DNA from: Fimenecus sp900545625
Lineage (GTDB): Bacteria > Bacillota > Clostridia > Oscillospirales > Acutalibacteraceae
Length of the DNA: 64,000 bases
Assembly: GCA_963931525.1 (NCBI GenBank)
Contig: OZ007023.1
Span: 1,550,001 to 1,614,000, forward strand
Direction: 5' to 3'
Positions 50,412 through 58,872 of this stretch are shown in pieces; the first letter of the stretch is position 1; every line of letters starts with the position of its first letter. Position numbers and translations under genes: made by a program. Below the pieces are notes generated by a model. The model saw only the letters and a program-made list of their open reading frames with translations, was not told the DNA's origin and made no database searches.

Positions 50412-51353
50412 ATGGCAAAGCGCAGAACGACCCGGGGGCGTAAGCTGCCGCGCCTTTTCCTTGCAATTGCCGCAGCGTGTATACTTTTGGTATCGGCGCT
50501 GATTTCCTTCTTTCCGCAGTTGGGGCTGCCGAGTTGGGAAGAGATCTTTCGCGCGGCGGGGCTTAATGAAACGGTCTCTGCAAGTGAATATCCTTTTTCC
50601 GTGCACTATATTGACGTGGGACAGGCGGACTGCAGTCTGGTCGTCTGCGGAGACGACGCTGTGTTGATTGACGCGGGCGACGTGGATGCCTACCGCACGA
50701 TTGATGCGTACTTGCAGTCGCAGGGGATCACGAGTCTTCGTTACCTGATTTTGACGCACGCGCATGCCGACCACATCGGCAGTGCGGACGAAGTGTTGGA
50801 GAATTACGCGGTCGAAAACGTGATCATGCCGCGGTATACGGAAGAGAATACGCCGACGACCGCTGTCTATGAGGATCTGTTGTATGCCCTGAACGCAAGC
50901 GGCGCAAATGTCATTGCGGCCCAGCCGGGCAATGTATATACGCTGACCGAGTTCAGCTTTACCGTGCTTGCACCGAATCGGGACTACACGGAGCTAAACG
51001 ATACCTCCGTTGTGGTGCGTGCGGTTTATGAAGATACCGCATTTTTGTTTCAAGGCGATGCCGAAACGCCGTCGGAAGAGGATATTCTCAAAACAGGACT
51101 GCCTGTGCAGGCGGAAGTGATCAAGCTCGGGCATCACGGCTCGAAAACCGCTTCAAGTGAAGCATATTTGCGTGCTGTCTCGCCGACGCTTGCCGTGATT
51201 CCCTGCGGAGAAGGGAACAGTTACAATCTGCCGAGCACGGAGATTTTAGAACGGCTCGACGCAACGGGCATCGACTATCGGCGCACGGATCGAAACGGTA
51301 CGATCGTGGTGACAAGTGACGGTGCGCGTGTCGGCGTACAGACGGAGAAATGA
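50412..51353 (+). CDS. ComEC-C-like metallo-beta-lactamase-fold protein, membrane anchored
   Basis: 313 residues with one N-terminal membrane helix (about 12-35) and an outside-facing MBL domain. The metal motif is LILTHAHADHIGSADEVL. YIDVGQADCSLV, FLFQGDAE and LGHHGSKTASSEAYL match the nuclease-like domain of ComEC/Rec2 relatives. It lacks the ComEC membrane channel, so it is a stand-alone hydrolase, possibly of extracellular DNA or another phosphoester. ATG 50412 lies 26 bases after ftsK behind GGGGGAGAGAAAG. The DUF3006 gene is next, a frequent partner of such proteins. Confidence 0.87.
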   Translation: MAKRRTTRGRKLPRLFLAIAAACILLVSALISFFPQLGLPSWEEIFRAAGLNETVSASEYPFSVHYIDVGQADCSLVVCGDDAVLIDAGDVDAYRTIDAYLQSQGITSLRYLILTHAHADHIGSADEVLENYAVENVIMPRYTEENTPTTAVYEDLLYALNASGANVIAAQPGNVYTLTEFSFTVLAPNRDYTELNDTSVVVRAVYEDTAFLFQGDAETPSEEDILKTGLPVQAEVIKLGHHGSKTASSEAYLRAVSPTLAVIPCGEGNSYNLPSTEILERLDATGIDYRRTDRNGTIVVTSDGARVGVQTEK

Positions 51354-51354
51354 T

Positions 51355-51582
51355 ATGCAGTATTGGATCGTAGACCGTTTGGAAGGGAATTTAGTCGTAC
51401 TGGAGACGCCGCAGGGCAGTTTTGTCCGCGTCTCGCAAGCGTCTTTTTCGGGCGCTTTGGCACAAGAGGGGGATGTCTGTCGGCAGAATACAGACGGAAG
51501 TTTCTCGATTTTGCCGGAGGAGACCGAAAAAAGGCGGAAAAAACTGGCAGCAATCCAGAAAAAAATCTTTGAAAAACGGTAA
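51355..51582 (+). CDS. DUF3006 small protein
   Basis: 75 residues forming a DUF3006 domain: an N-terminal beta barrel opening QYWIVDRLEGNLVVLET, then GDVCRQ, then a basic C-terminal helix (EKRRKKLAAIQKKIFEKR). ATG 51355 overlaps the end of the MBL gene region by starting one base after its stop. In Firmicutes DUF3006 genes commonly follow MBL-fold ComEC-like genes, as here, but the function is unknown. Confidence 0.85.
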   Translation: MQYWIVDRLEGNLVVLETPQGSFVRVSQASFSGALAQEGDVCRQNTDGSFSILPEETEKRRKKLAAIQKKIFEKR

Positions 51583-51589
51583 AAAATGC

Positions 51590-51618
51590 TTGCATTTAAT
51601 GCCTTTCAATGCTATAAT
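51590..51618 (+). promoter_or_regulatory. Promoter of rpsB-tsf
   Basis: TTGCAT (51590-51595), 17 bases, TATAAT (51613-51618) with extended TG. A leader of about 95 bases follows that could hold an S2 autoregulatory fold, but I cannot identify one securely. Confidence 0.82.
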
Positions 51619-51719
51619 CCTATACGCAATTCGCACGCGCGGGGATTGCGGCAAAATTGCACGAAATGTGTCTTGCCGTCAAGCTGAACCGTGCGGAGGT
51701 ACAAATAAGGAGGAAACTT

Positions 51720-52469
51720 ATGTCAGTCGTATCCATGAAACAGCTGCTCGAAGCCGGTGTGCATTTCGGGCACCAGACCAGAAGATGGAACCCCAAAATG
51801 GCGCCGTACATCTTCACCGAAAGAAACGGGATCTACATCATTGACCTGCAGAAGACGGTTAAAAAGCTTGATGAAGCTTATATGTTTGTCCGCGACGTTG
51901 CGGCGAACGGCGACGAGATCCTTTTTGTCGGCACGAAAAAGCAGGCGCAGGAATCCATTAAGGATGAAGCGACCCGCTGCGGTATGCCCTATGTCAATGC
52001 CAGATGGCTTGGCGGCATGCTGACGAACTTTGTCACGATTAAAAAGAGAATCAAGCGTCTCGCCCAGCTGCAGACCATGCGTGAGGACGGTACGTTTGAT
52101 CTTCTGCCGAAGAAGGAAGCCGCTAAGCTTGAACTCGAGATCGAAAAGCTGGAGAAATTCCTCGGCGGTATCACCGAAATGAAAAAACAGCCTGCCGCGA
52201 TGTTCATTGTTGACCCGCGCAAGGAGCGCATTGCCGTCGCGGAAGCGCGCAAGCTCGGTATCCCGATCATCGCGATCGTGGACACCAACTGTGATCCCGA
52301 CGAGATCGACTATGTCATTCCCGGCAACGATGATGCGATTCGTGCCGTGAAGCTGATTTCCGGCGCAATAGCGGACGCAGTGCTTGAGGGCAAGCAGGGG
52401 GTGCAGGGAGCTGCTGCCGAAGAAGAGGATACAGCTCTCGAAGCCGCCCAAGAAGCGGAAGAGAAATAA
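51720..52469 (+). CDS. rpsB: 30S ribosomal protein S2
   Basis: A 249-residue small-subunit protein. Signatures are QLLEAGVHFGHQTRRWNPKMAPYIF, RWLGGMLTNFVTIKKRIKRL, and PIIAIVDTNCDPDEIDYVIPGNDDA. The acidic C-terminal tail is normal for the family. ATG 51720 lies 6 bases after AAGGAGG. It is paired with tsf as in nearly all bacteria. Confidence 0.98.
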   Translation: MSVVSMKQLLEAGVHFGHQTRRWNPKMAPYIFTERNGIYIIDLQKTVKKLDEAYMFVRDVAANGDEILFVGTKKQAQESIKDEATRCGMPYVNARWLGGMLTNFVTIKKRIKRLAQLQTMREDGTFDLLPKKEAAKLELEIEKLEKFLGGITEMKKQPAAMFIVDPRKERIAVAEARKLGIPIIAIVDTNCDPDEIDYVIPGNDDAIRAVKLISGAIADAVLEGKQGVQGAAAEEEDTALEAAQEAEEK

Positions 52470-52479
52470 GAAATCAAAA

Positions 52480-52507
52480 CTGCCCGTGCGACTTTTTGTA
52501 CGGGCAG
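52480..52507 (+). other. Hairpin between rpsB and tsf
   Basis: An 8-bp GC-rich stem (52480-52487 with 52500-52507) around a T-rich loop, followed by CTTTAC. It could attenuate tsf relative to rpsB, but has no real U-run. Confidence 0.55.
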
Positions 52508-52539
52508 CTTTACAAAGATTAGAATCGGAGGAATTGATT

Positions 52540-53466
52540 ATGGCATTTACCGCAGCAGATGTCAAGGCGCTTCGTGAAAAGACGGGCGTCGGGATGATGG
52601 ATTGCAAAAAAGCTTTGACCGAAGCCGACGGCGATATGGACAAGGCTATCGATGTTCTTCGCGAGAAGGGTCTCGCCGCTTCCGCCAAGAAGGCGGGCAG
52701 AATTGCCGCAGAAGGCATTGTTTACGCATATACCGATACGGACAAGAAGGTCAGCGTGCTTGTAGAAGTGAACTCTGAGACCGACTTCGTAGCAAAGAAT
52801 GAAAAATTTGTCAACTATGTTGCCGCTGTTGCTAAGACGATCGCAGATTCTAACCCGGCGGATGTGGACGCTTTGCTTGCTACACCGCTTGCAGGCGATA
52901 CCCGTACGGTTCAGGAGAACCTGCAGGATATGGTGCTTTCCATCGGCGAGAATATGAAAATTCGCCGCTTTGAGCGCGTAGAAGGCATTACGGTTGATTA
53001 CATTCACGGCGGCGGCACGGTCGGTGTGCTGGTCGTGTTCGATACCGACGATGCGACTGCTGCTAAGGATGCGTTCAAGGTCATGGGCAAGGACGTTGCC
53101 ATGCAGGTTGCCGCAATGAACCCGTCGTATCTTGACGAGGCGAGCGTACCGGCAGATGTTATAGAGCATGAAAAAGGGATTATGAAGGCTCAGCTTGCCG
53201 AGGATCCCAAAATGGCGAACAAGCCTGAACAAGTACTCGCTAAGATCGTTGACGGTAAGATCGGCAAGTTCTATAAGGAAAATTGTCTTCTCGATCAGGC
53301 GTTCGTTAAGGACGGCGATATGTCGGTTGCAAAATATGTGGCTTCCGTTGCAAAAGACCTCGGTGCGGATATTAAAGTTACGCGTTTTATCCGCTACGCA
53401 AAAGGCGAGGGTCTTGAGAAGCGTGAAGACAACTTCGCTGAAGAAGTTGCCGGCATGATGAAATAA
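52540..53466 (+). CDS. tsf: Translation elongation factor Ts
   Basis: A 308-residue nucleotide exchange factor for EF-Tu. The N-terminal UBA-like domain VKALREKTGVGMMDCKKALTEADGDMDKAIDVLREKG and the core motif VLVEVNSETDFVAKNE are diagnostic; a second core half ends FIRYAKGEGLEKREDNFAEEVAGMM. ATG 52540 lies behind TCGGAGGAA. An in-frame ATG at 52384 lies inside rpsB and is not used. The gene is followed by a strong terminator. Confidence 0.98.
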   Translation: MAFTAADVKALREKTGVGMMDCKKALTEADGDMDKAIDVLREKGLAASAKKAGRIAAEGIVYAYTDTDKKVSVLVEVNSETDFVAKNEKFVNYVAAVAKTIADSNPADVDALLATPLAGDTRTVQENLQDMVLSIGENMKIRRFERVEGITVDYIHGGGTVGVLVVFDTDDATAAKDAFKVMGKDVAMQVAAMNPSYLDEASVPADVIEHEKGIMKAQLAEDPKMANKPEQVLAKIVDGKIGKFYKENCLLDQAFVKDGDMSVAKYVASVAKDLGADIKVTRFIRYAKGEGLEKREDNFAEEVAGMMK

Positions 53467-53478
53467 CGTCCGATTTTC

Positions 53479-53513
53479 AGCAGCACACGCAGGTTGCGTG
53501 TGCTGCTTTTTTT
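53479..53513 (+). terminator. Terminator of rpsB-tsf
   Basis: A perfect 13-bp stem (53479-53491 and 53495-53507), a GGT loop and seven Ts. Confidence 0.92.
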
Positions 53514-53514
53514 C

Positions 53515-53549
53515 AAGAAAAAAACGGTATCTTTCTACGTTTTTTTCTT
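53515..53549 (+). other. Second hairpin behind the tsf terminator
   Basis: A perfect 12-bp inverted repeat of AAGAAAAAAACG and its complement. It immediately follows the terminator and precedes the cwlD promoters. It may act as a back-up terminator for either strand. Confidence 0.6.
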
Positions 53550-53556
53550 GAATCCC

Positions 53557-53585
53557 TTGTCTTTCCAAGGACAATCGTCTATAAT
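53557..53585 (+). promoter_or_regulatory. Sigma-A-like promoter before cwlD
   Basis: TTGTCT (53557-53562), 17 bases, TATAAT (53580-53585). It overlaps the sigma-E-like boxes. Confidence 0.5.
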
Positions 53586-53610
53586 ATTTAAAACGTCTTT
53601 CGCATAGTAT
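53582..53610 (+). promoter_or_regulatory. Sigma-E-like promoter before cwlD
   Basis: TAATATT (53582-53588) fits the sigma-E -35 box fully. A 14-base spacer leads to CATAGTAT (53603-53610), six of eight for the -10 box. Sigma-E control of cwlD is known in B. subtilis. Confidence 0.55.
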
Positions 53611-53625
53611 TTCCGGGGTGATTCT

Positions 53626-54339
53626 ATGCGGAAAAAGGCGCATTTGCAAATGGCGGCGTCCGTTTTGCTGCTCCTCATTTGTTTTTCTTATTTCCTGTAT
53701 TCTTTTCGTTTTTCTCTTGCGGCTTCCTCCGATTTTTCTGCAACCGAACAGCAAGTCACTGTTCTCATAGATGCGGGGCATGGCGGCGTAGACGGCGGCG
53801 CTGTGGCAAACGACGGAACGGAAGAAAAGTATATCAATTTGCAGATCGCACAGCTTTTAGAGCAGCAGCTCGGTGCGATGGGCATCCGAACTGCTATGAC
53901 GCGTACTTCTGATGTTTCTATCCATGACAGCAGCGCGCAGACGATCCGCGAAAAAAAGGTATCGGATATCCACAATCGCATGCAGCTTATGGAGAAGACG
54001 GAAAACTGTATCTTTGTGAGCATTCATCAAAACAAGTATTCAGACAGCGCATTATCCGGTACGCAGGTTTTTTATTCTCCGAATACCACGGCGAGCGCAC
54101 AGCTTGCGCAAACGATTCAAAACAGTGTCTGTATGCTTTTACAACCTGAAAATACGCGTGAGATCGAAAAATCCGGCAGTTCCATCTATTTGCTGTACTA
54201 TGCGCAAAAACCTGCGGTGCTCGTAGAATGTGGTTTTCTGTCAAATGCGGAAGATTTAAAAAAACTGAAAGATGAGGCCTATCAAAAGCAATTGGCATTT
54301 TGCATTGCTACGGGCATTTTGGAATATTTGAACACATAG
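53626..54339 (+). CDS. cwlD: N-acetylmuramoyl-L-alanine amidase CwlD
   Basis: A 237-residue amidase_3 enzyme with an N-terminal signal anchor (about 8-28), acting outside the mother-cell membrane. It strips peptide side chains so that muramic-delta-lactam can form in the spore cortex. Zinc ligands are His in VLIDAGHGGVDGG, Glu in GTEEKYINLQ and His in IFVSIHQNKYSD; the catalytic Glu is in AVLVECGFLSNAED. The short single-domain length matches CwlD rather than cell-wall hydrolases with binding repeats. RadA follows after 13 bases. Confidence 0.9.
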   Translation: MRKKAHLQMAASVLLLLICFSYFLYSFRFSLAASSDFSATEQQVTVLIDAGHGGVDGGAVANDGTEEKYINLQIAQLLEQQLGAMGIRTAMTRTSDVSIHDSSAQTIREKKVSDIHNRMQLMEKTENCIFVSIHQNKYSDSALSGTQVFYSPNTTASAQLAQTIQNSVCMLLQPENTREIEKSGSSIYLLYYAQKPAVLVECGFLSNAEDLKKLKDEAYQKQLAFCIATGILEYLNT

Positions 54340-54352
54340 CAGAGGAATCAAT

Positions 54353-55729
54353 ATGGCATCAACTGCAAAAACCATATATGTATGTTCGGCCTGCGGGTAT
54401 GAGTCTTCCAAATGGTACGGGCAGTGTCCCGGATGCCGTGCATGGAACACGCTGGAGGAAGAGCTGCGCGCGCCGGTCACGCCGACAGCAAAGCGACGCG
54501 CTGCATCTGGTAACATGAACCGCAGCACAGTACAAAAGCTCTCGGAGATCACAGCGGATACGGAGCACCGCTTTGACACAGGGCTTCGGGAACTTAACCG
54601 TGTGCTTGGCGGCGGGCTTGTAAAAGGCTCTTTGGTTTTGTTGAGCGGTGACCCGGGTATCGGCAAGTCTACGCTGCTTTTGCAGATCTGTGAGCATTTG
54701 GGAAAAGGAATGCGCGTGCTGTACGTGTCGGGGGAGGAATCGGCGCACCAGCTGAAACTGCGTGCGGCGCGGCTCGGCGTTTCTACGGACAACCTCTCGC
54801 TGCTCTGTGAGACGGACGCGCAGTATATCTGTGAAGTCCTCTCTTCCGAAAAGCCTGACATCGTCATGGTAGACTCTATTCAAACAATGAATATCCCGGA
54901 GCTGAATTCTTCATTCGGCAGTGTAACGCAGGTGCGGGAAACGACCAATCTTTTTATGCGCACGGCAAAAACGCTCAATATCCCGATCGTCATTGTCGGG
55001 CACGTCAATAAGGACGGCAATATCGCTGGCCCTAAGGTGCTGGAGCATATCGTAGATGCGGTTCTGTATTTCGAAGGGGATCGCAACCTGTCCTACCGCA
55101 TTTTGCGTGCTGTGAAGAACCGCTATGGTTCAACCAATGAGATCGGCGTATTTGAAATGCAGGACAAGGGTCTTGTTGAAGTCGAAAATCCGTCGATGAT
55201 GCTGCTTTCGGGTCGTCCGAAAAACGTATCCGGTTCTTGTGTGGCATGTATCATGGAAGGCTCCCGCCCCATCATGGCGGAGGTGCAAAGTCTTGTAACG
55301 CCTACGGGCTTCGGTACGCCGCGCCGTATGGCGACGGGCGTGGATTACGGACGTGTTGCCATGCTTCTCGCGGTGCTCGAAAAGCGCGCCGGGTATTTTG
55401 TGGGCAATATGGACTGTTATGTGAACGTCGTCGGCGGCTTGAAGATCGACGAGCCCGCCTGTGACCTTTCCGTGGCGCTCGCCGTGGTTTCCGGATTAAA
55501 GGATGTTCCCGTGCCGGAGGACGTGCTTGCCTTCGGCGAGATCGGTTTGGGCGGCGAGATCCGTGCGGTTACTGCCTGTGAACAGCGTATTCGTGAAGCG
55601 GAAAAACTGGGCTTCCACAAGTGTGTCGTTCCCAAATATAATCTCGTCAAGATCAAAAAATCTCTGCGGGCGAACATTGAGGTCATCGGCGTGAGCAATA
55701 TTCGTCAAGCATTTGAAGCCATCATTTAA
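54353..55729 (+). CDS. radA: DNA repair protein RadA
   Basis: A 458-residue RecA-like helicase that helps branch migration in recombination. It has an N-terminal zinc ribbon (CSACGYESSKWYGQCPGC), Walker A SGDPGIGKSTLLLQI, Walker B VMVDSIQTM, the RadA-specific KNRYGSTNEIGVF (usual KNRFG with Tyr for Phe) and a Lon-protease-like C-terminal domain without catalytic residues (FVGNMDCYVNVVGG and beyond). ATG 54353 follows GCAGAGGAA. Its length and order are normal. Confidence 0.96.
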   Translation: MASTAKTIYVCSACGYESSKWYGQCPGCRAWNTLEEELRAPVTPTAKRRAASGNMNRSTVQKLSEITADTEHRFDTGLRELNRVLGGGLVKGSLVLLSGDPGIGKSTLLLQICEHLGKGMRVLYVSGEESAHQLKLRAARLGVSTDNLSLLCETDAQYICEVLSSEKPDIVMVDSIQTMNIPELNSSFGSVTQVRETTNLFMRTAKTLNIPIVIVGHVNKDGNIAGPKVLEHIVDAVLYFEGDRNLSYRILRAVKNRYGSTNEIGVFEMQDKGLVEVENPSMMLLSGRPKNVSGSCVACIMEGSRPIMAEVQSLVTPTGFGTPRRMATGVDYGRVAMLLAVLEKRAGYFVGNMDCYVNVVGGLKIDEPACDLSVALAVVSGLKDVPVPEDVLAFGEIGLGGEIRAVTACEQRIREAEKLGFHKCVVPKYNLVKIKKSLRANIEVIGVSNIRQAFEAII

Positions 55730-55755
55730 GCGGACAAGCCGCCGGGAGGAAGACT

Positions 55756-56007
55756 ATGCGCAAAACAAAATGGAGTAATTTTGCGGGTGCGGTGCTTGGC
55801 AGTACGACTTTGCTTGTTACAGCCGCCGCTGCACGTCATATGCAGAAAAAATACGGCGAAAAGTACAGCGCTTTCCGTGCGGATCTTTCCCATCTGGCAG
55901 GATATGCCTTTGACCGGCTCGTTCTGAACAACCCGAAAGTTGTCGATTTTCTCTCTCCGTACTTTGCGGACGAGAGCGATCATAAAAGTATGGAGGAAAC
56001 AACATGA
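55756..56007 (+). CDS. Small hypothetical protein before nanA
   Basis: 83 residues, not recognised. A hydrophobic stretch at about residues 8-27 (FAGAVLGSTTLLVTAAAARH) could be a membrane anchor, followed by a helical, charged C-terminus. ATG 55756 lies behind GGGAGGAAG, and its stop overlaps the nanA start as ATGA, strong support that it is translated and coupled to nanA. Its role in sialic acid use is unknown. Confidence 0.7.
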   Translation: MRKTKWSNFAGAVLGSTTLLVTAAAARHMQKKYGEKYSAFRADLSHLAGYAFDRLVLNNPKVVDFLSPYFADESDHKSMEETT

Positions 56008-56885
56008 AAGACTTTAAAGGCGTTTACGCTGCATTGATGACGCCGTTTCACGAGGACGGCAGCTTAGATAAGGAAGGACTTGTGCGCCTTGCCGAGCACT
56101 GCATCGGTTCAGGACTGACAGGGCTTTATGTCGGCGGCAGTACAGGTGAGGGCTTCTTACTGACGGAAGAGGAGCGTATGGAGGTGTTCCGCATCGTCGG
56201 TAAGGCGATGCAGGGCAAATGCAATCTGTTTGCCCACGTCGGCGCTATTTCCACAGACAGCGCTATTCGTATGGCAACAGTAGCGGAGGACAGCGGTTTT
56301 GATGCTGTCAGCGCGGTTGCGCCGTTTTATTATTCGTTCCCGCTCGAGGCGATCCAGACGTATTACGGGGACATTATGCATGCAACTTCGCTACCCATGC
56401 TGATGTATAATTTCCCGAACGCGGGCGGCTTTAACGGGATGCTTGACGTGGTGAATTCCTTTATCCACGACGATAAGCTGCTCGGCATCAAGCACACCTC
56501 TCAAAACCTCTTTGAGCTCGAGCAGTTCAAGCACTTGGAGCGCGATCTTTTCGTGTTCAACGGCTTTGATGAAATGCTTGTCGCAGGGCTTTCCATGGGC
56601 GCTGACGGCGGCATCGGCAGCACCTATAACTTTATGCCCGGCATCATTCTCGATATTTACAACAATTTTGTCAAAGGCGATATTCAGGCGGCGCAGGCGG
56701 CGCAGGAAAAGGCCGACGAGATCATCACGGCAATCATCCCGTACGGCACGTTCCAAATGGAAAAAGAGATCCTCAACAATCTCGGCATCCATGTCGGCGG
56801 CTGCAGAAAGCCGTTCCTGCCGCTGAGCGCGGAGGGCAAGAAAAAGGCAAAGGAAATTGCCGACAGACTCACAAGCGGGGTGTAA
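56004..56885 (+). CDS. nanA: N-acetylneuraminate lyase
   Basis: A 293-residue class I aldolase splitting sialic acid into N-acetylmannosamine and pyruvate. The Schiff-base Lys is in LLGIKHTSQNLFEL and the catalytic Tyr in LMYNFPNAGG. GGSTGEGFLL (rather than the GTTGE of DapA) and the sialic acid-site residues favour the lyase over dihydrodipicolinate synthase. ATG 56004 overlaps the small upstream gene. NanE follows after 3 bases, which settles the pathway. Confidence 0.93.
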   Translation: MKDFKGVYAALMTPFHEDGSLDKEGLVRLAEHCIGSGLTGLYVGGSTGEGFLLTEEERMEVFRIVGKAMQGKCNLFAHVGAISTDSAIRMATVAEDSGFDAVSAVAPFYYSFPLEAIQTYYGDIMHATSLPMLMYNFPNAGGFNGMLDVVNSFIHDDKLLGIKHTSQNLFELEQFKHLERDLFVFNGFDEMLVAGLSMGADGGIGSTYNFMPGIILDIYNNFVKGDIQAAQAAQEKADEIITAIIPYGTFQMEKEILNNLGIHVGGCRKPFLPLSAEGKKKAKEIADRLTSGV

Positions 56886-56888
56886 GTT

Positions 56889-57587
56889 TTGGCACACATC
56901 AAACAGGGCAGCCTGATCATCAGCTGTCAGGCCGTAAAAGGGGAGCCGCTTTACGGGTATAATATTATGCACCTGATGGCGAAGGCGGCAAAAGAAGGCG
57001 GCGCAGACGGCATCCGCTGCAACTATGTTTCGGACATCAACAGCATCAAAGCGGAAGTTGATCTGCCGACCATCGGTATCATCAAAGCGGAATATCCCGA
57101 CAGCGAGGTCTATATTACGCCGACGTTAAAGGAAGTTAAGGCGTTACTTTCAGAAACGGATACGGAGGTCGTTGCGCTCGACGCAACGCGCCGCAGCAGG
57201 CCGAACGGGGAGAAGTTGGAGGATCTGGTGCGCTATATCCGTGCAAACAAGCCGCAGGTAGAGATTATGGCGGATATTGCGGACATGGAGGATGCAAAGT
57301 ACGCGGATTCCCTCGGCTTTGACTATATCGGTTGCACACTGCGCAGCTACACTGCTGCTACAAAGGGCATTTCTATCCCGGATTACGACTTTATTGCACA
57401 GCTTGTGCAAACCGTTCATGCGCATGTCATTGCGGAGGGCGGCATTTGGGAAGTCGGGCAGCTTCAAAAGGTTTGGGAAGCAAAGCCCTATGCGGTTGTG
57501 ATCGGTTCTGCAGTCACACGCCCGCGGGATATTACCGCGCGCTTTCGCCGCGTGACGGATGCTTGCCTTGCCGACAAAGTCAAATAA
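56889..57587 (+). CDS. nanE: N-acetylmannosamine-6-phosphate 2-epimerase
   Basis: A 232-residue TIM barrel that turns ManNAc-6-phosphate into GlcNAc-6-phosphate. Signatures are SLIISCQAVKGEPLYG, GIRCNYVSDINSIK, ALDATRRSRPNG, DYIGCTLRSYT and the C-terminal VIAEGGIWEV with VVIGSAVTRP. It starts at TTG 56889, 3 bases after the nanA stop. The ManNAc kinase that should act between NanA and NanE is not in the window. Confidence 0.94.
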   Translation: MAHIKQGSLIISCQAVKGEPLYGYNIMHLMAKAAKEGGADGIRCNYVSDINSIKAEVDLPTIGIIKAEYPDSEVYITPTLKEVKALLSETDTEVVALDATRRSRPNGEKLEDLVRYIRANKPQVEIMADIADMEDAKYADSLGFDYIGCTLRSYTAATKGISIPDYDFIAQLVQTVHAHVIAEGGIWEVGQLQKVWEAKPYAVVIGSAVTRPRDITARFRRVTDACLADKVK

Positions 57588-57614
57588 GCAATACAGGAGT
57601 ATTACTCGTATTTT

Positions 57615-58352
57615 ATGATTCAAACCGTTTTGTTTGATTTAGACGGCACCTTGCTGCCGATGGATCAGAAGACATTTGTTCATGCGTATTTCAAGGGCTT
57701 AGTCGCAAAGTTGCAGCCCTTTGGATTCGAACCAAAAGTGCTGGAGGAAGGCCTGTGGAAAGCTGTAGGCGCCGAAATAAAAAATGATGGCACCTGCAAC
57801 AATGAAGCTGCTTTCTGGCGCGTTTTCACTGAAATTTTCGGTGAACGGGTCTTAAAGCTCAAACCCGTTTTAGAAGATTACTACAAAAACGAGTTCCAAG
57901 ACGTCGCAAAGGCGTGCGGCTTCTCTCCATATGCAAAAGAGATCATTGATCTTGTAAAGCAAAAGGGGATGACGGCTGTGCTTGCGACCAATCCCGTTTT
58001 CCCGCGTGTTGCAACGGAAAGCCGTATCCGCTGGGCAGGGCTTGATCCCAAGGATTTTGCATTGTACACCACCTATGAAAACGCCTGCTTTTGCAAACCG
58101 AACCCGAAATACTACCTTGAAATCCTCGAAAAACTTGGTTGTCAGCCGTCGGAATGCTTAATGGTCGGCAATGACGTGGACGAGGATATGGTTGCCGCGA
58201 CACTCGGCATGCAGGTCTTTCTGCTGTCTGATTGTCTGATCAACCGCAGCCAAAAGGATATTTCGCTTTTCCCAAACGGCGGTTTTACCGAGCTGCAATG
58301 CTTTTTGGACGATTTATGTGCCAACCCGCTGTCCAAAGGCACAGAAAACTAA
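57615..58352 (+). CDS. HAD-family phosphatase
   Basis: A 245-residue haloacid dehalogenase-type hydrolase with the nucleophile Asp in TVLFDLDGTLLPMD, motif II Thr/Asn in VLATNPVFP, the motif III Lys in CKPNPKYYLEIL and motif IV acidic pair in MVGNDVDEDMVAA. The cap is a C1-type helical bundle (about 15-90). The substrate is unknown. It lies 27 bases after nanE and may be the last gene of that unit, although its link to sialic acid is not shown. ATG 57615 follows ACAGGAG. Confidence 0.88.
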   Translation: MIQTVLFDLDGTLLPMDQKTFVHAYFKGLVAKLQPFGFEPKVLEEGLWKAVGAEIKNDGTCNNEAAFWRVFTEIFGERVLKLKPVLEDYYKNEFQDVAKACGFSPYAKEIIDLVKQKGMTAVLATNPVFPRVATESRIRWAGLDPKDFALYTTYENACFCKPNPKYYLEILEKLGCQPSECLMVGNDVDEDMVAATLGMQVFLLSDCLINRSQKDISLFPNGGFTELQCFLDDLCANPLSKGTEN

Positions 58353-58363
58353 ATGTTATGTAA

Positions 58364-58392
58364 AAACGCCCGAATTATACATTCGGGCGTTT
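58364..58392. terminator. Terminator between the HAD gene and the Nudix gene
   Basis: A perfect 12-bp stem (58364-58375 with 58381-58392) and a short loop. A-rich and T-rich flanks on both sides suit converging genes. Confidence 0.75.
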
Positions 58393-58407
58393 AATATTCG
58401 CGGCCTT

Positions 58408-58872
58408 TTATTTAAGCATTTCTTCCCATTCATCTTTTTCCGCTTCCTTTTTAGAAAAAAAGTGCTCAGAAAGGTTATCATCTAAAAACACACGAAGTGT
58501 CATCGGCATACCGTCTGCCAAAGGCAATTCCGGAAAGCTCTTTAGCGGCGTCCAAAACACTTGCCCCTCCTCCGATGAACGCAGTTCTCCCGAATAAGTA
58601 TCAGTTTTATAAAGCAGGATCATGTATCGTGTGCCGTCTTGCATCGTCCAATCTTTGATGCCGCACAGTTGCAGGTTGGAAACCGTCAAACCCGTTTCCT
58701 CGAAAACCTCCCGAATCATCGCGTCCGTAAAAGATTCGCCGTATTCCACATGCCCGCCGGGGAAGGTGATGCCCGGCCAGTTTGGATTCAAACGATCCTG
58801 CACAAGCACATTGCCGCTGCCATCCGAGATCATGCACATATTCGTAAAAAGTACGGGTTCCGTTTTGCTCAT
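58408..58872 (-). CDS. Nudix hydrolase (MutT-like)
   Basis: 154 residues. The Nudix box GGHVEYGESFTDAMIREVFEETGL near residues 38-61 has all metal-binding glutamates. MCMISDGSGNVLVQDRL and TFPGGH are typical of 8-oxo-dGTP diphosphatase-type members. The substrate is not certain. ATG 58872 is preferred because GGAGG lies 7 to 8 bases ahead; the upstream in-frame start at 58902 has no such site. It faces the HAD gene across a terminator. Confidence 0.9.
   Translation of the reverse strand: MSKTEPVLFTNMCMISDGSGNVLVQDRLNPNWPGITFPGGHVEYGESFTDAMIREVFEETGLTVSNLQLCGIKDWTMQDGTRYMILLYKTDTYSGELRSSEEGQVFWTPLKSFPELPLADGMPMTLRVFLDDNLSEHFFSKKEAEKDEWEEMLK

Noticed and set aside
51619..51719. S2-binding autoregulatory leader of rpsB
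   Set aside because: The leader length would allow it, but I could not match a defined structure with confidence.
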